From DASRSS01 sp963799045 (GTDB lineage Bacteria > Actinomycetota > Actinomycetes > Mycobacteriales > Jatrophihabitantaceae), in NCBI GenBank assembly GCA_963799045.1, contig CAWCVN010000004.1, positions 62,001 through 126,000 on the forward strand: a DNA stretch of 64,000 bases, read 5' to 3'. The position numbers and the translations under genes were made by a program. A model generated the notes under the pieces. That model worked only from the letters and a program-made list of their open reading frames with translations. It searched no databases and was not told where the DNA came from. Shown piece by piece: positions 61,557 through 64,000 of this stretch (positions within the stretch are counted from its first letter, which is position 1; the number at the start of each line of letters is the position of its first letter).

Positions 61557-62159
61557 TTGCTCGCCGGCGGGGGCCGTGGTCAGCATTCGAGGAGTCCCGC
61601 GCCCACACCATCACCGTCGCCATCGGCGCCAACCGCGCCGGGGTTCAACGCGAAGGCCCTGCTCGGCGACATCCTGCATGGTTTCTCGTCCGCGATCGCC
61701 CACTCGCCTTCGTGGGTCGGAGCTCTCTTCGCCGTCGTGGTGCTATCCGCGATGGTCCGGTTCGTTCGTAGCATCGTCCATGGCGGGCACCCCAGGGACG
61801 CGGTGCGGCGGTTCAGTCAGGCCGAACGACGGATGATCTTCGCGCGGGCCGGCCATCGGTGTGAACATCAGTTCCTGATCTTCGGTCGCTGCCGCACCAC
61901 CACCGGACTGGAAGCCGATCACGTGCATCCGCACAGTCGCGGCGGCTGGACCTCGGTCAGCAACGGACAAGCACTGTGCCAGCGGCACAACCGCGAGAAG
62001 TCAGCGCGCGTCCCCTGGAACTGGCAGCTCAACAACCTGGCCAAACGACGCGCCACCTACTTCGTCGCAGGCCACGATCCCATCGTCGTGCGCCACCGAC
62101 CTTCAGCAGGCCGCGCCCCGAAACCTGCTGCAACCGCTGTCCAGGAGCCGCTTCAATAG
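61557..62159 (+). CDS. HNH endonuclease with membrane segment
   Basis: 200 residues. A hydrophobic helix (WVGALFAVVVLSAMVRFV, about 53-70) is followed by an HNH motif: RRMIFARAGHRCEHQFLIFG with Cys, TTGLEADHVHPHSRGGWTSV (His-His), SNGQALCQRHNREKSARVPW (Asn and His). Predicted metal-dependent DNase. The N-terminal 30 Pro/Ser/Ala-rich residues abut the end of the IS, so the true start may have been lost; ATG 61557 or a later start near 61640 is possible. Confidence 0.75.
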   Translation: MLAGGGRGQHSRSPAPTPSPSPSAPTAPGFNAKALLGDILHGFSSAIAHSPSWVGALFAVVVLSAMVRFVRSIVHGGHPRDAVRRFSQAERRMIFARAGHRCEHQFLIFGRCRTTTGLEADHVHPHSRGGWTSVSNGQALCQRHNREKSARVPWNWQLNNLAKRRATYFVAGHDPIVVRHRPSAGRAPKPAATAVQEPLQ

Positions 62160-62379
62160 GGGGCCATCGTCGCCGCAACGCCGAATATGGATTCAGGCTT
62201 GTCGCGCGGCGGCCATCGTCGGAGCGACGTTCTGTGCGCGGCCTCGGCCATCCGAGACGGTCGATGGCATGTCCTTCTGGCACGAGGTCACCCTGCCGTC
62301 GAGCTCAGCAACGCCGGCGAGCTCGGGATGAGGACGGATCAACTCTGTCGGTTACTACTCACGAGGGTGAATAGAACCG

Positions 62380-62393
62380 TCGGTGATCACCGA
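62380..62393. promoter_or_regulatory. Perfect palindrome before the putative nuclease gene
   Basis: TCGGTGATCACCGA is a perfect 14-bp inverted repeat ending 12 bases before the GTG at 62406. Possible operator. The region 62160-62405 has no gene. Confidence 0.5.
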
Positions 62394-62405
62394 TAACCTA
62401 ATGGT

Positions 62406-64000
62406 GTGGTGTCCGGTCTGCCCGTGCCGTGGGACGAGCGGTGCGCACACCCTGCGAATTACGAGCGCCTGGTCAAGCTGATCTTGCAGCGGCTGTACGG
62501 CGCCGGGCAAGCAATCGACGGCTCTGGCGGCGACGGCGGCCGAGAGTTCCAGGTGCGCACGCCGGAGTCGCTGACGTTGTACGAGGCCAAGTCGTTTCGC
62601 GGCCGGCTCGGGCACGAACATAACCGGCGCCAGCAGGTCGAGCGATCGCTGATCTCGACAGCGCGACACCAGCCCGACTCATGGAACCTGGTCGTGCCAA
62701 TCGATCCCAGCCCCAAAGAGCAAGAGTGGTTCGACGGGCTGCGTAGCGGTGACTTTCCGTTCGTCGACCGGTGGCTGGGCGTGACCTGGCTGGAAGAACA
62801 ACTCGCCCGCCACGACGACCTGGTCCGCCTCGTCACCGAGAACAAGCTGCTCGAGTACGCCCGCACCTACAAGCTCGAGACGGAGGCGTTGGCCGGCGGC
62901 GTCGGCGATTTGCTGGCCCGCCATGAAGCGCTGTCCGCTCTCGGCGACACCATGTCCCCCGACTGGCGCCCGGTCATCAGCCAGCCCGCTCCCGGCGTCC
63001 AGGTCGTCGAGCTGCAGGCCAAGCACCCGGATGCGGGCGAGGACGCACCGATCAGCTTCACGGTCACCGTGCACATCCCGGTCGACGAGGACACCGCCGA
63101 ACTGCGCGAAGCCCTGAACATCAGCCAAGACCTCGGTGCCGGCACCGTCGACATACCGGGCCAGTACCTGTCCTCGCTGCAGGTCAACGGGCCTCCCGGG
63201 CTCGGCCTGCCCGGCGAGCACGCCGTCCTGCAGCGCTTCGTCATCGGCGAGGCCCCGGAAACCGAGAACCTGCCCACGCAGCACTTGGCGGTCTATGCGC
63301 CGGGCGCCGCACTCCCCGAGGCCAGTCTCGATTTCGTCGCCGAGAGCCGTAGCCACGGCATTGCCGGGTCACGGCTGGTGGCGTGGGACTCGACGCGCAC
63401 GTTGCAACTGACCACCGACGTCCGCCGGGACCAGACCGGCACCTTCCGGGTGCAGATGCACCCGCGGCACCCGATCCTGCCCAGCGCAATCCTGATCTGC
63501 CTGCGCCTGCTGCACGCGCTGCGGGCGCCGAACACAATGGTGCTCACTGTCGGCGCCGCCGACCGGTCGATGCGTCACGAGGTCCCCATCGTGGATGGCC
63601 AGCACAGCGGCGTCTCCGACGAGCTGCTGGCATTCGTCGAGGATCTGACCGTCATTCAAGACCGGCTGCGTCAACCGTTCCCGTTGCCTCAAACGGTGAC
63701 GAGCGCCGACCTGCGCTGGGCGAACCAGCTGCGACGCCTGGTCGAAGGCGAAGCGGTGCCGTGGATACACGGCACGATCAACGTGACCCTCGACCCGGAC
63801 AAGATCGCCGGATTCAAGGCGCAGTTCCCCTCCGGCGGTGGCGGGCTGCGGGTCAGCTGGGCCGATCAAGAAGTGCGCATCGGCGAGGCCACCGTGCACA
63901 CCGGACCGATGTACATGGTCGGCGTCGTGACCATTGATGTCGACGCGATCCCCGACCACGCCGAACCGGGCCAGGAGGTCCGCGCAGCCTTCGAACTCGT
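62406..64000 (+). CDS. Large protein with N-terminal PD-(D/E)xK nuclease-like domain, cut by window end
   Basis: At least 531 residues; the 3' end is outside. The first about 70 residues contain NYERLVKLILQRLYGAG, IDGSGGDGGREFQVRT and LTLYEAKSFRGRLG, with Asp and E-x-K placed as in restriction-endonuclease-like folds, followed by RRQQVERSLISTARHQPDSW and LVVPIDPSPKEQEWFDGL. The remainder (FTVTVHIPVDEDTAELREAL, LRWANQLRRLVEGEAVPWIH) is unfamiliar and beta-rich. Related N-terminal domains occur in actinobacterial proteins of suspected defence function, but no specific system is recognised. GTG 62406 or 62409; operator-like palindrome upstream. The HNH endonuclease gene precedes it. Confidence 0.65.
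   Translation, partial: MVSGLPVPWDERCAHPANYERLVKLILQRLYGAGQAIDGSGGDGGREFQVRTPESLTLYEAKSFRGRLGHEHNRRQQVERSLISTARHQPDSWNLVVPIDPSPKEQEWFDGLRSGDFPFVDRWLGVTWLEEQLARHDDLVRLVTENKLLEYARTYKLETEALAGGVGDLLARHEALSALGDTMSPDWRPVISQPAPGVQVVELQAKHPDAGEDAPISFTVTVHIPVDEDTAELREALNISQDLGAGTVDIPGQYLSSLQVNGPPGLGLPGEHAVLQRFVIGEAPETENLPTQHLAVYAPGAALPEASLDFVAESRSHGIAGSRLVAWDSTRTLQLTTDVRRDQTGTFRVQMHPRHPILPSAILICLRLLHALRAPNTMVLTVGAADRSMRHEVPIVDGQHSGVSDELLAFVEDLTVIQDRLRQPFPLPQTVTSADLRWANQLRRLVEGEAVPWIHGTINVTLDPDKIAGFKAQFPSGGGGLRVSWADQEVRIGEATVHTGPMYMVGVVTIDVDAIPDHAEPGQEVRAAFEL

Overview
The window comes from a high-GC actinobacterium. The evidence is strong G/C preference at third codon positions, frequent GTG starts, several families tied to coenzyme F420 (two LLM-class oxidoreductases, a deazaflavin-dependent nitroreductase, an F420:NADP reductase-like protein), large LAL-type LuxR regulators, a CU044_5270-type anti-sigma-like protein, and a MobF relaxase of actinobacterial type. 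No rRNA and no complete tRNA is present. The genus cannot be fixed from the sequence.

Layout. 1-14.3 kb is a surface and regulation block: a LAL-type ATPase regulator cut by the window edge, a secreted GH18 hydrolase, a receiver-only response regulator, a coupled pair of membrane-anchored exported proteins, a second LAL-LuxR regulator, and a 1413-residue exported beta-helix/Ig-like protein. 14.5-22.9 kb is a metabolic stretch with deletion scars: a broken glycosyltransferase, an intact rifampin ADP-ribosyltransferase (arr), an ABC transporter whose ATPase gene is reduced to its first 47 codons, a GH13_18 sucrose-phosphorylase-type enzyme, an NTF2-like protein, an LLM oxidoreductase, an MFS exporter with a coupled small protein, and a RibD/DHFR-like reductase. 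22.8-31.7 kb is an accretion zone: an IS21 remnant, a pair of exact 26-bp repeats, five toxin-antitoxin loci within 6 kb (two MazEF-type, one Phd/RelE-type, one decayed TacAT-type, one HTH/PIN-type), and a 249-bp direct repeat carrying the 3' half of tRNA-Ser(CGA), as expected of attachment sites.

31.9-42.5 kb is the best-organised metabolic unit. Seven minus-strand genes mostly joined by 4-bp stop/start overlaps encode a CocE-type hydrolase, a carboxymuconolactone-decarboxylase-family protein, an acyl-CoA synthetase, an FAH-family hydrolase/isomerase and a complete ABC importer (permease, double ATPase, binding lipoprotein). A metallo-beta-lactamase-fold enzyme lies at the head, and a divergent Lrp-type regulator fused to a GAF domain flanks it. 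This reads as an uptake and degradation pathway for an unidentified small organic ester, lactone or acid. A NERD-domain membrane protein and an ECF sigma/anti-sigma-like pair follow.

46.1-53.5 kb is a mobile element: a tyrosine recombinase, a small HTH protein and a zinc-ribbon recombinase-like protein in three overlapping genes, then a MobF relaxase-helicase. An IS256-family element sits just after the relaxase stop codon, with a 10-bp target duplication. 53.9-58.9 kb holds F420/redox genes, several heavily frameshifted, plus a MarR/azoreductase pair with two perfect operators. 59.1-64 kb holds another tyrosine recombinase, a DDE insertion sequence with doubled terminal repeats, an HNH endonuclease, and the start of a putative PD-(D/E)xK nuclease that runs off the window. 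Many frameshifts are inferred by eye. They cluster in small mobile or redox genes while very large genes stay open, which favours real decay over random sequencing error, but read data would be needed to be certain.
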